The notes under the pieces are model-generated. The model saw only the letters and a list, made by a program, of their open reading frames with translations, made no database searches and had not been told where the DNA came from. Positions 1 to 8,123 of a DNA stretch of 39,670 nt are shown one piece after another. Each line of letters starts with the position of its first letter. Within the stretch, counting starts at the first letter, position 1. A program made the translations under genes and the position numbers. Origin of the DNA: Candidatus Gastranaerophilales bacterium (GTDB taxonomy: Bacteria > Cyanobacteriota > Vampirovibrionia > Gastranaerophilales > Gastranaerophilaceae); the NCBI GenBank assembly GCA_947589255.1, contig CANQAL010000006.1, positions 1 to 39,670 of the forward strand, in the 5' to 3' direction.

Positions 1-230
1 AATTCCGTGGGAGGATCATAGGATATTGGTTTAATATTATATGGAACTTCCGGTTCTTTAATAAAATTAATAATTCTTTTAAGTAAAGGACCTTTTGACT
101 TTTTGATTTCTTGTTCTTTTTTTAAGTATTCAAAAGTATCACCAAAAATTTTATTAGAATGAAAAGATGGAGTATTTTTTCTTTGTATATTGTTGTTTAA
201 TGAAAAATTTTGTTTAGGTGTAATTTTCAT
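1..230 (-). CDS. Partial hypothetical protein with N-terminal Phe-Gly tag
   Basis: Reading leftward from an ATG at 230-228, an open frame runs off the left edge of the window after 76 codons without a stop. The start is preceded by a good ribosome binding site (GGAGAAAAT just upstream on the minus strand). The visible residues are lysine- and asparagine-rich and show no signal peptide or membrane segment. Residues 21-31 include PSFHSNKIFGD, which resembles the short aromatic-Gly leaders on other proteins of this window (VSFGA at 426, VEFGK at 23816). It is divergent from the GH13 gene. I do not recognise the family, and most of the protein is outside the window. Confidence 0.6.
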   Translation of the reverse strand, partial: MKITPKQNFSLNNNIQRKNTPSFHSNKIFGDTFEYLKKEQEIKKSKGPLLKRIINFIKEPEVPYNIKPISYDPPTE

Positions 231-300
231 ATTTTCTCCGATGATTGTTTAATGTATAAACATAAGGGGAATTGTTATATTAATAAAAAATATCAAAATA

Positions 301-320
301 AATTTTACAAAATTTTACAA
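301..320. repeat. Tandem decamer AATTTTACAA x2 in divergent intergenic region
   Basis: Two exact consecutive copies of AATTTTACAA lie in the AT-rich 195-base gap between the partial minus-strand gene and the GH13 gene. I see no clear sigma70 promoter pair around it. It could be a regulator half-site pair or chance low-complexity sequence. Confidence 0.35.
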
Positions 321-425
321 AAATAATATGTAAATTTTTGTTAAAAAACAATTATAAATAAGCAATAAAAGAGCTTTATAAGTATTAAAACAATATACAT
401 TTTCTGCATGAAAAAGGAGTAAAAA

Positions 426-3400
426 TTGAATATTCACAAAAACGGGATTAATACACAAAAGGTATCATTTGGAGCTTATCATAAAGCGCCTGATAAGAAA
501 GGGAAACTCAAACATTACTTTAATTATTTGTTTGATTTGGATAAATATAAGTGTGAGTTGGAATTATATTCTTTAAAAAAAGATGAAAAAGGGAATATAA
601 CACCTTCTGAATTAATAGATACTCTTGAAATGCAAGATGGCAGAATTACAGTTGATATGTCAAAATATTCAGATGCAGATGAAGGTTTTGCATATCGTTA
701 TAAATTAACGGAAAAAACCGGAGATAAAAATGTATCATATGCATTTGATAACGGACTTGTTGCAGGAATTTTTACGGAAAAAAATGATGATAAATATAAT
801 ATAATCCTTAATAACAGAGCAACAATAAATAAAAATGGTGCTATGCAATTAATCATGCCGGATTTTTATTACCCGGGAATAGAAGGAGTAAACGGAAAAG
901 CAGTATTAAATAAAGCCCGTAGAGCAGAAGCACTTAAGAGTGTAAGAACGCATGCAAATAAACTGGGCGGTAATTTTTACGGAATTATGGCAAGACTGCC
1001 AAAACTGGAACAAGAAGGGATAAAAAGAATAGTAGGAACTCCGTTTACGAAAGATCAGGTTTCTTCTCATAAATATTGGACTGAAAATGCTTATCAGATT
1101 TCTCCTGATTTCGGTACGGAGGATGATTTTAAATTATTTCAAATAGAATTATTTAAACATAATATAAACTGGATAGCTGATGCCGCATTAGTTAATGAAG
1201 GACTGCAAGGTATTCATATGTCTGAGTTACTAAGAAAAGGTGCTGATTCATATTCTAAAAATATGTTTAGAGCATCGGATAAAATTTCCTTGGGTATACT
1301 TCCAAATAACTGTAACTACACCAGAATGAAAATAATAAATGCTCCATTTACTTTGCAAGAAGGAAAGTATAAGGAAGCAAATCCTGATTATAATCCTAAA
1401 AAACCTACATATATTCAATTTTACGATGACAGACTTGCAGATGAAGCACAAAAAAAATCAAATTCTCCCAAAGAATTAATGACCTATAAACATAAAAATA
1501 CTGATAATATTTTGGACATAACAAAACATGATGATGCAGTATATCCGTTTGCACTTGAAGTCAATCCGTTTGAACTGAAAAGAAATGTTGAAAAAATAGC
1601 ACAAAACAATGATAATTTTGTAAATTTATCAGATATTAATATAATTAAACAAGCTGCTGATTTTACTAATTTTAACGTTGTCGAAAAATCGAATGCGGGC
1701 GGAATTGAGGTATGGGACGGTAATGTTGATATAGCAAAAAGCTTGTTTTATTTAAGTTCTAAAGATGAAGAAAGATTTATAAAGCTCCCGCCGGATAAAA
1801 TTGACCGTGCAAGAAATGATTTATATAAAGGCACACTTGCAGTAAAAGATTATGCGATAAATTCAGGTAAATATTGGACAAAATTACCCGCTGATACACT
1901 TATTGAATATACGGCAAATAAGCTAAAAGAAGAAAGGAACGGTTCAACTGACTATTATACGGCAATAAGTGATTTGGTATTAAAAGGTGATTTACCGAAA
2001 AGTGTACCGGAAACATTAGATAAAGAAGTAGTGGAAAATATAAAACTTGATAAATATCATTCAAGAATGCTTGATGAAGAAGATATTAATGATTTTTCGG
2101 ACTATATTCTTAAACATTCAATGGATATGCCATTGGAAACACTTCCTGTCGCAAATAATTTACTTGGGGTATTAACATCTCCATATATGGAAAAGAAAGC
2201 TAACACGGAAGATGAACTCGGAGTATCAAGATATGATTTATACAAAGCGGGGAATCCAAATCTTCCGAAAGAGTATAAAAAAGTATATGAACAAGCAGAA
2301 TCATTCTATTTAAATAAAATGGTTCCTCTAATTACGAATATGGTAAGTTCTATAGATGGCTTGGAGGAAGATGGAGAAATAACTCCGTATGGAAAATATG
2401 TGTTGAATGAAATTACACCTGAATTAACCAAATATATATTCGTAAAGGCATTAAATCCTGATGCGGAAATTAAATTTATAGAAGACGGGCCATTGAAAGG
2501 ACATTTGGACTTCACCGGTGTTAATGAAGAAGATATAACAATACAATCTTTGGGAATTCCATATGAAGGAAAAACTCTTGAAGAAGAGGCTGATATTGTA
2601 TTAAATACTTTGAACCATGGCATAAAAAATATAACTAAAGAAGATATTAACAATATACAACTTCATTTAAACGAAAGATTTAAAAATATTTCTGTCGATG
2701 ATTTTAAGATAGCAGAAGCAATTGTTGACAGAACAGAAGCGGGACTTGGCTGGAGAATAGATGCATCTAAGGATGTAGCTCCTATTGATATGGTTAAAGC
2801 TGATTATGATACTATGATAAAGGCTTGGGATCAAGTTTTAGACTTTTGGAAAAAATATAATCAGGAAGTACTTAAAATTAATCCGCATGCATATACAACC
2901 GCAGAAATAACGGATTTATCCTCATTAATTCATCATGATAAAAATTTAAAATATACCTCTGATGGAGATGCAGAAAGAAAATTTTTAAATGAAACCGGTA
3001 TAACCTCAATAGCAAACTATAATTATTTATTCACACTACCCCCCGTATTGTATTATAATTATGATCCGGATGCAGATAAAGATAGCTGGATGGCAAAAGA
3101 AAGTAAGAACTTTGAATTGTTAAATAAACTGCATCAGGGCTGGGAAGGAACCCCGGGATTCTTATTCCAAAGTCCCGCAGATGGTGTTATTAATTCATAT
3201 TCATTTAACGATAATCACGATAAACGTCGTATAATGCATCATTTCGCCTTAAATATGTATTTGTTTAATACTGTTCCTCTGTCAAAAAAAGCGAATGAAG
3301 AATTGGCAGCAAAGGTAAAAGATTTAAATGACAAAAAAGAAAACAGTCCAAATAAAGAACTTTCAGCTGAAGATGCCGGAAAACTTAAGGAGCTTTCATT

Positions 3401-4472
3401 AGTACTTGACAGAGATAATAATTTTAGAAAAATTGCCTCACAAGTTTTTATGGTTCCTATTTCTGAAATAGATTTTGATAAAGTAAGCGGAAAATCACTG
3501 GCAATGGCTTATAGAATTGATAATGCAATTAATTCAGTCGTTAAAGATGAACATATTAAAAAAATATTAACAGAAGCAGTAAGTCATTTGGCAAACGGCG
3601 AATTTAAAGGAAGAAAATTTAGTAATGAAGCTTTCGGAACTCGTCCTTTTGAAATTGCAATAAAACTTGTAATGGATGAAGCGGAACAAAAAGAAAAAAT
3701 TCAAGACAGAAATAATATAGAAATACAGTTATTGAAGAATATATTAGAACCTGCTTTTGACAGAATGCATTCATTGACAAAACTATATACTGTTCTTCCG
3801 TGCAGTCCTACAGACTTCGCAGGCGACAGAGTCGGTTCTTCGGGTGATGAAACAATGGCGAAAAACTATGAACAGCAAAACAGAAATATAATACACTGGG
3901 AATATTTGGATAATCCCGAATATTCATTTGTTCAAGACCATTATAAAATGATGAATGATATATCTAATCTGAGAAACAGAAAAGAATTAAGTGCTTTAAA
4001 TACCGGTGCTACGGTTACATTACCGATGAATAATGAATTTGTTCAAGGTATCTTAAGATATAATGATGATTCAATCGTAATAGCATTAATGGATTCATCC
4101 GGTTCGACAAGTACAAATGAAGAAAAAATGGACAGAACAAAAAAATATTACGGTAATCCCATCTTGGATAATAATAAAAATGAGCTTAGAGATAACAACG
4201 GGCAGGTATTATGCGACGGAACAATAAATAATATTCCGTTAGATATAGACAGTTCAAAATTAAAACAAGGACTAAAACATGGTCTGCCTGTCGGAACCAA
4301 GTTTAAAAATGCTCGTCCTGATGATAAGTCAATATATGTAGTAAAAAAAGATGAACAAGGTAAATATTATATAGAAAGACAAGTTCTTGACGGACAAAAC
4401 AGACCTTGCACTATTCCTATTAAAATTGAAAAAGAAGATTTAAATACTTTAATTCTTTACAAAGTAAATTAG
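426..4472 (+). CDS. Very large GH13 (alpha-amylase family) glycoside hydrolase-like protein
   Basis: This 1348-residue protein carries the GH13 signature regions in order. The early barrel has GGNFYGIMARL (about 181-191) and HKYWTENAYQI. Region I is IADAALVNEG (D252, N257, with Glu where His is usual). Region II is GWRIDASKD (775-783, nucleophile D779), region III is AEITD (acid/base E827) and region IV is NDNHDK (N930-H931-D932). It probably acts on alpha-1,4/1,6-glucans. There is no signal peptide, so a cytoplasmic site is likely unless the N-terminal VSFGA leader acts in sorting. About 510 residues separate regions I and II, far more than a normal domain B, and about 415 residues follow region IV. 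The start is a TTG with AAGGAG six bases upstream; the in-frame ATG at 408 meets a stop after three codons. The exact substrate is unknown. Confidence 0.85.
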   Translation: MNIHKNGINTQKVSFGAYHKAPDKKGKLKHYFNYLFDLDKYKCELELYSLKKDEKGNITPSELIDTLEMQDGRITVDMSKYSDADEGFAYRYKLTEKTGDKNVSYAFDNGLVAGIFTEKNDDKYNIILNNRATINKNGAMQLIMPDFYYPGIEGVNGKAVLNKARRAEALKSVRTHANKLGGNFYGIMARLPKLEQEGIKRIVGTPFTKDQVSSHKYWTENAYQISPDFGTEDDFKLFQIELFKHNINWIADAALVNEGLQGIHMSELLRKGADSYSKNMFRASDKISLGILPNNCNYTRMKIINAPFTLQEGKYKEANPDYNPKKPTYIQFYDDRLADEAQKKSNSPKELMTYKHKNTDNILDITKHDDAVYPFALEVNPFELKRNVEKIAQNNDNFVNLSDINIIKQAADFTNFNVVEKSNAGGIEVWDGNVDIAKSLFYLSSKDEERFIKLPPDKIDRARNDLYKGTLAVKDYAINSGKYWTKLPADTLIEYTANKLKEERNGSTDYYTAISDLVLKGDLPKSVPETLDKEVVENIKLDKYHSRMLDEEDINDFSDYILKHSMDMPLETLPVANNLLGVLTSPYMEKKANTEDELGVSRYDLYKAGNPNLPKEYKKVYEQAESFYLNKMVPLITNMVSSIDGLEEDGEITPYGKYVLNEITPELTKYIFVKALNPDAEIKFIEDGPLKGHLDFTGVNEEDITIQSLGIPYEGKTLEEEADIVLNTLNHGIKNITKEDINNIQLHLNERFKNISVDDFKIAEAIVDRTEAGLGWRIDASKDVAPIDMVKADYDTMIKAWDQVLDFWKKYNQEVLKINPHAYTTAEITDLSSLIHHDKNLKYTSDGDAERKFLNETGITSIANYNYLFTLPPVLYYNYDPDADKDSWMAKESKNFELLNKLHQGWEGTPGFLFQSPADGVINSYSFNDNHDKRRIMHHFALNMYLFNTVPLSKKANEELAAKVKDLNDKKENSPNKELSAEDAGKLKELSLVLDRDNNFRKIASQVFMVPISEIDFDKVSGKSLAMAYRIDNAINSVVKDEHIKKILTEAVSHLANGEFKGRKFSNEAFGTRPFEIAIKLVMDEAEQKEKIQDRNNIEIQLLKNILEPAFDRMHSLTKLYTVLPCSPTDFAGDRVGSSGDETMAKNYEQQNRNIIHWEYLDNPEYSFVQDHYKMMNDISNLRNRKELSALNTGATVTLPMNNEFVQGILRYNDDSIVIALMDSSGSTSTNEEKMDRTKKYYGNPILDNNKNELRDNNGQVLCDGTINNIPLDIDSSKLKQGLKHGLPVGTKFKNARPDDKSIYVVKKDEQGKYYIERQVLDGQNRPCTIPIKIEKEDLNTLILYKVN

Positions 4473-4480
4473 TCAATATG

Positions 4481-4530
4481 AAATAAAAATCCTTTGTTGT
4501 AATATTTAATTATAAAAAGGATTTTTATTT
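4481..4530 (+). terminator. Perfect 15-bp hairpin ending at the cysS start codon
   Basis: Left arm 4481-4495 (AAATAAAAATCCTTT) is the exact reverse complement of right arm 4516-4530, with a 20-base loop. The right arm ends in a T-rich tract, so it can act as a terminator for the upstream GH13 gene. The same arm contains the only ribosome binding site for cysS (AAAAAGGA, 4514-4521), and the cysS ATG follows directly at 4531. It could therefore also limit translation of cysS. Confidence 0.6.
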
Positions 4531-5970
4531 ATGAAGTTATTTAATACATTTTCGGATGCACTTGAAGAATTTAAACCGATTAGCGGGAATAATGTAAGTA
4601 TGTATGTATGCGGACCTACGGTGTATGATTATCCGCATTTAGGGCATGCAAGATGTTATATTACTTGGGATGTTTTATACAGGTATTTAAAATTTGCCGG
4701 TTATAATGTTAAATATTGCAGAAATATAACCGATGTGGATGATAAAATTTTAAAAAAAGCAAAAGAAGAAAATACAACGGCAGAAGTTATATCAAAAAGA
4801 TATTATGAAATATTTGCTGATGCAATGAATAAACTGAATGTCTTAAAACCTGATGTAGAACCTTTTGCAACAAAAACATTAGGTGAAATGATTTCTATAA
4901 TAAAGGATTTAATTGCTAACGGATATGCATATGAAAAAGACGGAGATGTCTATTTCAGAGTAAAAAAATTTAAAAACTACGGAAAACTGAGCAAACAACC
5001 GATAGAAGATTTAATTGCCGGTGCAAGAGTTGAAACATCTGATAAAAAAGAAGATGTTTTAGATTTTGCTTTATGGAAAAAAGATGAAGAATTCGGCTAT
5101 AACAGCCCTTGGGGAAAAGGCAGACCCGGCTGGCATATTGAATGCAGCGCAATGTCAAGGAAATATCTCGGTAAACAAATAGATATCCACGCAGGCGGTG
5201 CTGATTTAATTTTCCCTCACCACGAAAATGAAATCGCTCAATCTGAATGTGCAAACGGATGTAAATTTGTTAATTATTGGCTTCATAACGGGTTCGTAAC
5301 AATAAATAAAGAAAAAATGTCAAAATCTTTAAAGAATTTTGTCACGATAAATGATATGCTGGCAAACTATGATGCAAATACAATAAGGTTATTTATTTTA
5401 ACCAATCATTACAGAATGCCTGTTGAATTTTCCTCTGAAGCATTAGACGGAGCAAAATCCGGATGGAAGCGAATTCAAACAGCTGTAAATGACGTATTAA
5501 GATTTACGGGAAAAGATAATCTTCCTGATATTTCTAACAGCGAGGAAGTGTTGTTGTTTAAACAATCAATGGATAATGATTTAAATACCTCAAAAGCGCT
5601 TGCTGTTATATTTGATACTGCTACAAATGCAAATAAAGCTGTTAATGAAAAAGATATTGAAAATTCAAAAAAATATGCTTCAATACTTTTAACACTTACA
5701 AATGCTTTAGGCTTTAACATAGAAAAAGAACAATTATCAGAAGAAGAACTTCAAAAAAAACTTGATACAATTCTATCTGAAATGGAATTTTTGTCTGAAG
5801 AAGATAAAAAATTATCAGGTTATAAATTAATGGATAAAATTATTGAATACAGAAATAATGCGAGAAAAGAGAAAAACTGGGCTTTAGCGGATAAAGTCAG
5901 AACATTATTTGACAGTATATCAATAGTATTAAAAGATTCTAAAGACTCCACAGTATGGGAAGAAAAATAA
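4531..5970 (+). CDS. cysS: Cysteinyl-tRNA synthetase
   Basis: Class I aminoacyl-tRNA synthetase that charges tRNA-Cys with cysteine in the cytoplasm. At 479 residues it is close to the usual length. The HIGH motif is H36-LGH39 within GPTVYDYPHLGHAR and the KMSKS loop is at 262-266. All four zinc ligands that select cysteine are present: C27 (YVCGPT), C205 (HIECSAM), H230 and E234 (HHENE). The C-terminal part (about 300-479) is the helical DALR/anticodon-binding region. It sits alone, 58 bases after the GH13 stop, and its ribosome binding site lies in the descending arm of a perfect hairpin immediately before the start. A terminator follows 60 bases after the stop. Confidence 0.97.
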   Translation: MKLFNTFSDALEEFKPISGNNVSMYVCGPTVYDYPHLGHARCYITWDVLYRYLKFAGYNVKYCRNITDVDDKILKKAKEENTTAEVISKRYYEIFADAMNKLNVLKPDVEPFATKTLGEMISIIKDLIANGYAYEKDGDVYFRVKKFKNYGKLSKQPIEDLIAGARVETSDKKEDVLDFALWKKDEEFGYNSPWGKGRPGWHIECSAMSRKYLGKQIDIHAGGADLIFPHHENEIAQSECANGCKFVNYWLHNGFVTINKEKMSKSLKNFVTINDMLANYDANTIRLFILTNHYRMPVEFSSEALDGAKSGWKRIQTAVNDVLRFTGKDNLPDISNSEEVLLFKQSMDNDLNTSKALAVIFDTATNANKAVNEKDIENSKKYASILLTLTNALGFNIEKEQLSEEELQKKLDTILSEMEFLSEEDKKLSGYKLMDKIIEYRNNARKEKNWALADKVRTLFDSISIVLKDSKDSTVWEEK

Positions 5971-6030
5971 GGAACTTTTTTTAATGTTCACTTGTCTTAA
6001 ATAAAGAGAGTAGTGTGGAGTAATATATAC

Positions 6031-6065
6031 AAAAAAGAACACGGCTGTTTTGCCGTGTCCTTTTT
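6031..6065. terminator. Bidirectional terminator between cysS and a convergent small gene
   Basis: Left arm AAAAAGAACACGGC pairs with right arm GCCGTGTCCTTTTT with one mismatch around a short TGTTTT loop. An A-run on one side and a T-run on the other let it work in both directions, ending cysS from the left and the 31-residue gene from the right. Confidence 0.85.
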
Positions 6066-6081
6066 GGAAAAATTATGTAAT

Positions 6082-6177
6082 CTAGTGTGCTCCGCTTCGT
6101 TTTTCAAACATTGAAGGCAGTGCAATAAGTAAGAAATACATTAAAGCTCCGAATAATAATAAGTAAAGACCATCCAT
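6082..6177 (-). CDS. 31-residue single-pass membrane peptide
   Basis: A short open frame runs from ATG (6177-6175) to TAG (6084-6082). Its translation begins MDGLYLLLFGALMYFLLI and ends PSMFEKRSGAH. It has one hydrophobic stretch of about 18 residues (4-21) followed by a charged tail (EKRSGAH), typical of a small single-span membrane protein with the basic tail in the cytoplasm. An AAGGG ribosome binding site lies about eight bases upstream, and the gene is followed by a bidirectional terminator, so it is bracketed as a real transcription unit. The size and layout recall accessory peptides of membrane complexes such as KdpF, but no kdp genes are nearby and I cannot assign it. Confidence 0.6.
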   Translation of the reverse strand: MDGLYLLLFGALMYFLLIALPSMFEKRSGAH

Positions 6178-6225
6178 AACGTAAACCCTTTATTTAAATA
6201 ACTACACATTTATATAATTCCACAA

Positions 6226-6254
6226 ATGACATTTTCTTAAACATTTTTTATAAT
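6226..6254 (+). promoter_or_regulatory. Sigma70-type promoter for the zinc-ribbon gene
   Basis: A -35 ATGACA (6226-6231, five of six consensus), a 17-base spacer and a perfect -10 TATAAT (6249-6254) lie 43 bases before the start of the zinc-ribbon gene. Confidence 0.65.
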
Positions 6255-6297
6255 GTTGAGTGTCCGATAAAAATTTATACTATAGAATTGAGGAGAT

Positions 6298-6627
6298 ATG
6301 GACAAAGCAAAACTAAAAAAATTATTTTCGGGATTATGCTGCAGTGTGTGCGGGCATGATTTTGATGAAGATGCAATATTTATAAAAAGAGAAGAAAAAA
6401 ATTTATTGGTATTGCAAGTCATATGTCCTGAATGCGGAAAAAGTTTCGGACTTGCACTTTTAGGCACGGGTGCATTATCTGTTAAAGATAAAGAAGATGA
6501 CCCGCTTGAAATACAGCCTTGTCCTATGCCGATAACATATGATGATGTACTTGATGCACACAATTTTATTGATAAACTGGAAAAAGACTGGATGAAATAT
6601 ATCCCCGATAACTTAAAAAATACTTAG
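6298..6627 (+). CDS. Small zinc-ribbon protein of unknown function
   Basis: A 109-residue protein with two cysteine pairs, CSVC near residue 15-18 and CPEC near 44-47, spaced as a zinc ribbon or treble-clef knuckle. The rest is acidic and soluble, with a C-terminal segment (PITYDDVLDAHNFIDKLEKDW) that looks helical. The start is supported by GAGGAG directly upstream and by a near-consensus promoter at 6226-6254. Its stop overlaps, by a few bases, the stop of the convergent glycosyltransferase pseudogene. There is no enzymatic motif; a nucleic acid or protein contact role is possible but not shown. I do not recognise a named family. Confidence 0.8.
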   Translation: MDKAKLKKLFSGLCCSVCGHDFDEDAIFIKREEKNLLVLQVICPECGKSFGLALLGTGALSVKDKEDDPLEIQPCPMPITYDDVLDAHNFIDKLEKDWMKYIPDNLKNT

Positions 6628-7074
6628 TTTATAATTTTATATAAATTTTCAACAATGTTATCTGCGGAATAATTTTCTGTAATAACGACGGAATTATATA
6701 ACTCTTTTCTAGGTGCCCAGTGTTTTATCATATCTGTTTGATAAAATATTGCACATATAGGGCATCGGACGGCACATGCTAAGTGCATTGTACCTGTATC
6801 TATTGAAATTACTCCTTTGCAGAATTTTAATAAGACGTTTTACTATATCAACTGCACTTTCAAGCGGAATATCTTTTTCTTCTTTTTTACTTACAGCACA
6901 TAATCCGATTACTTCTTCATTTTTATATTTTTCTTTTAATTCATTGGCGAAGCTGTCATTAACTCTTTGCCAGTCATATTTGACAGGTAATATTTGCGGT
7001 ATTTTTTTGTATATGGAATTAACAAACCATATTAATATCCTGCATATGATATCTGTTAGGTAAATTATTTTCAT
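6624..7074 (-). pseudogene. Decayed glycosyltransferase family 9 (heptosyltransferase-like) remnant
   Basis: Two reading frames on the minus strand together match the C-terminal half of a GT9 enzyme. The first frame, from ATG 7074, covers a segment ending IPLESAVDIVKRLIK, the start of the nucleotide-sugar domain. At an A-run near 6825-6828 the frame shifts, and the next frame reads CKGVISIDTGTMHLACAV, then CPICAIFYQTD and KHWAP, the typical GT9 donor-binding signature, ending at TAA 6626-6624. The N-terminal acceptor domain of a normal protein (about 340 residues) is missing. About 40-50 residues normally found between the VKRLIK helix and the CKGVISIDTG strand are also missing, perhaps by deletion between two LIK-coding repeats. 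It starts five bases after the SpoIID-like gene. A one-base sequencing error would not explain the other losses. Confidence 0.75.
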
Positions 7075-7079
7075 TCATT

Positions 7080-7949
7080 TTACAAATCCCAGTTGTCGCT
7101 AAGTCTTGCGAATTTAAAATCTTTATAAAAATAACCTAAAATTTGAAAGGCATTATATCCTTGGGAAGCCAAATTGTTTGCACCGTGCTGGCTCATCCCG
7201 ACACCGTGACCGTTTTTTTTCATATTTGAATCAAACGAAGGAACGGATTGCAAAAAAGAACTGCCCGAATTCCAAATTTTTGTTTGACCGCCGGAACTTG
7301 CGTGATAGTATGTAGGTAAAACTTTTTTATTTTGAACAAGAACGATACCTGTTGTATCTTTAACCGCTTTAGTAGTAGTAGCTTTTTCTGCACTTGCTCC
7401 GCCATATACTTGGTCAGCGGTAGTATCAACCAAATCAAACCCTTTAGAAGCATGTTTACCTGCATTTCTTGTTGCGACGGCATAACTCCTTGCTGCTATA
7501 GCCTGAGCTTTTAAAGCTTCTTCATTCCATTTAGAAGGCATTTCAGACGGTACTACTCCTTTTAAATAGTCTTCTAACGGTACGTTATTTATAAGAGTAA
7601 GTCCGGAACCCATATTGTTAATAACAAAATCCCCTCGATACCAAGCTCTTTTGGAACATAAGTAGCCCGGTTTTTTTGTTCTGATAATTATTTGATTTGT
7701 TCCCAATCCTACATTTTTTTTATTTATAACAATGGAAAGTTCATTACCCTTGCTTTTAAATTCGTATACTTTCATCGGGGTAATTTCATATAGAACCTTG
7801 TCTTTAAATCCGTCATATATTTGAGCTGAAACTGATGATGCAATTTTAATTTCTTTAGCATCAGTTCTTAAACCTATTCTTATTGCTTCCGCTCTTGCAC
7901 TAAACAGAAATAATAATACAATAACAGGAATAATTTTTTTTATATTCAT
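7080..7949 (-). CDS. Exported SpoIID/LytB-domain protein
   Basis: A 289-residue protein with an N-terminal signal peptide (KK, then a hydrophobic core ending near ARAEA, residue 22). The SpoIID/LytB domain has NNVPLEDYLKGVVPSEMP (about 121-138), then LKAQAIAARSYA, then the ending GHGVGMSQHGANNLA (about 248-262). In SpoIID this domain cleaves denuded glycan strands of peptidoglycan; LytB-type relatives modulate amidases. Here it probably acts on the cell wall outside the inner membrane. The stretch between SVPSFD and GHGVGM is only about a dozen residues, where sporulation SpoIID proteins have roughly a hundred, so it is a compact form. It is divergent from the flagellar operon, and a broken GT9 gene follows on the same strand. 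Sporulation is not implied. Confidence 0.85.
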   Translation of the reverse strand: MNIKKIIPVIVLLFLFSARAEAIRIGLRTDAKEIKIASSVSAQIYDGFKDKVLYEITPMKVYEFKSKGNELSIVINKKNVGLGTNQIIIRTKKPGYLCSKRAWYRGDFVINNMGSGLTLINNVPLEDYLKGVVPSEMPSKWNEEALKAQAIAARSYAVATRNAGKHASKGFDLVDTTADQVYGGASAEKATTTKAVKDTTGIVLVQNKKVLPTYYHASSGGQTKIWNSGSSFLQSVPSFDSNMKKNGHGVGMSQHGANNLASQGYNAFQILGYFYKDFKFARLSDNWDL

Positions 7950-8074
7950 AGCCCTAAACTCGTTAAATATATAAACATAATACCATATAAAAATTGTAAA
8001 GTAAGAAAAATCATATAAATGTATGAAAAAAGTTCAAATAAAATATCATATATCCACCAATAAAACGGGTACTT

Positions 8075-8104
8075 TTGACTTTCAATATTATATCATTATA
8101 TAGA
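8075..8104 (+). promoter_or_regulatory. Likely promoter of the flagellar operon
   Basis: TTGACT (8075-8080, five of six to the -35 consensus) is followed after 16-18 bases by overlapping -10 candidates TATATA (8097-8102) and TATAGA (8099-8104). They lie about 20 bases before the flgF-like start. I see no sigma28 (TAAA/GCCGATAA) or sigma54 (GG/GC) pattern here. Confidence 0.5.
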
Positions 8105-8123
8105 GTAAAAAAGGGAAAGTTGT

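Noticed and set aside
408-425. ATG at 408 as the GH13 start
   Set aside because: It is in the same frame but reaches a TAA stop after ATG AAA AAG GAG, so the TTG at 426 with AAGGAG upstream is the start.
2306-2653. 115-codon minus-strand frame inside the GH13 gene
   Set aside because: Shadow frame in a long coding sequence with no start signal or family match.
6082-6177. Naming the 31-residue peptide KdpF
   Set aside because: Size and one membrane span are similar, but no kdpA/B/C genes are nearby and the sequence has no specific match.
6709-7074. 121-codon minus-strand frame as an intact gene
   Set aside because: Its C-terminal 40 residues are out-of-frame translation; the next frame carries a clear GT9 motif, so the region is a frameshifted remnant.
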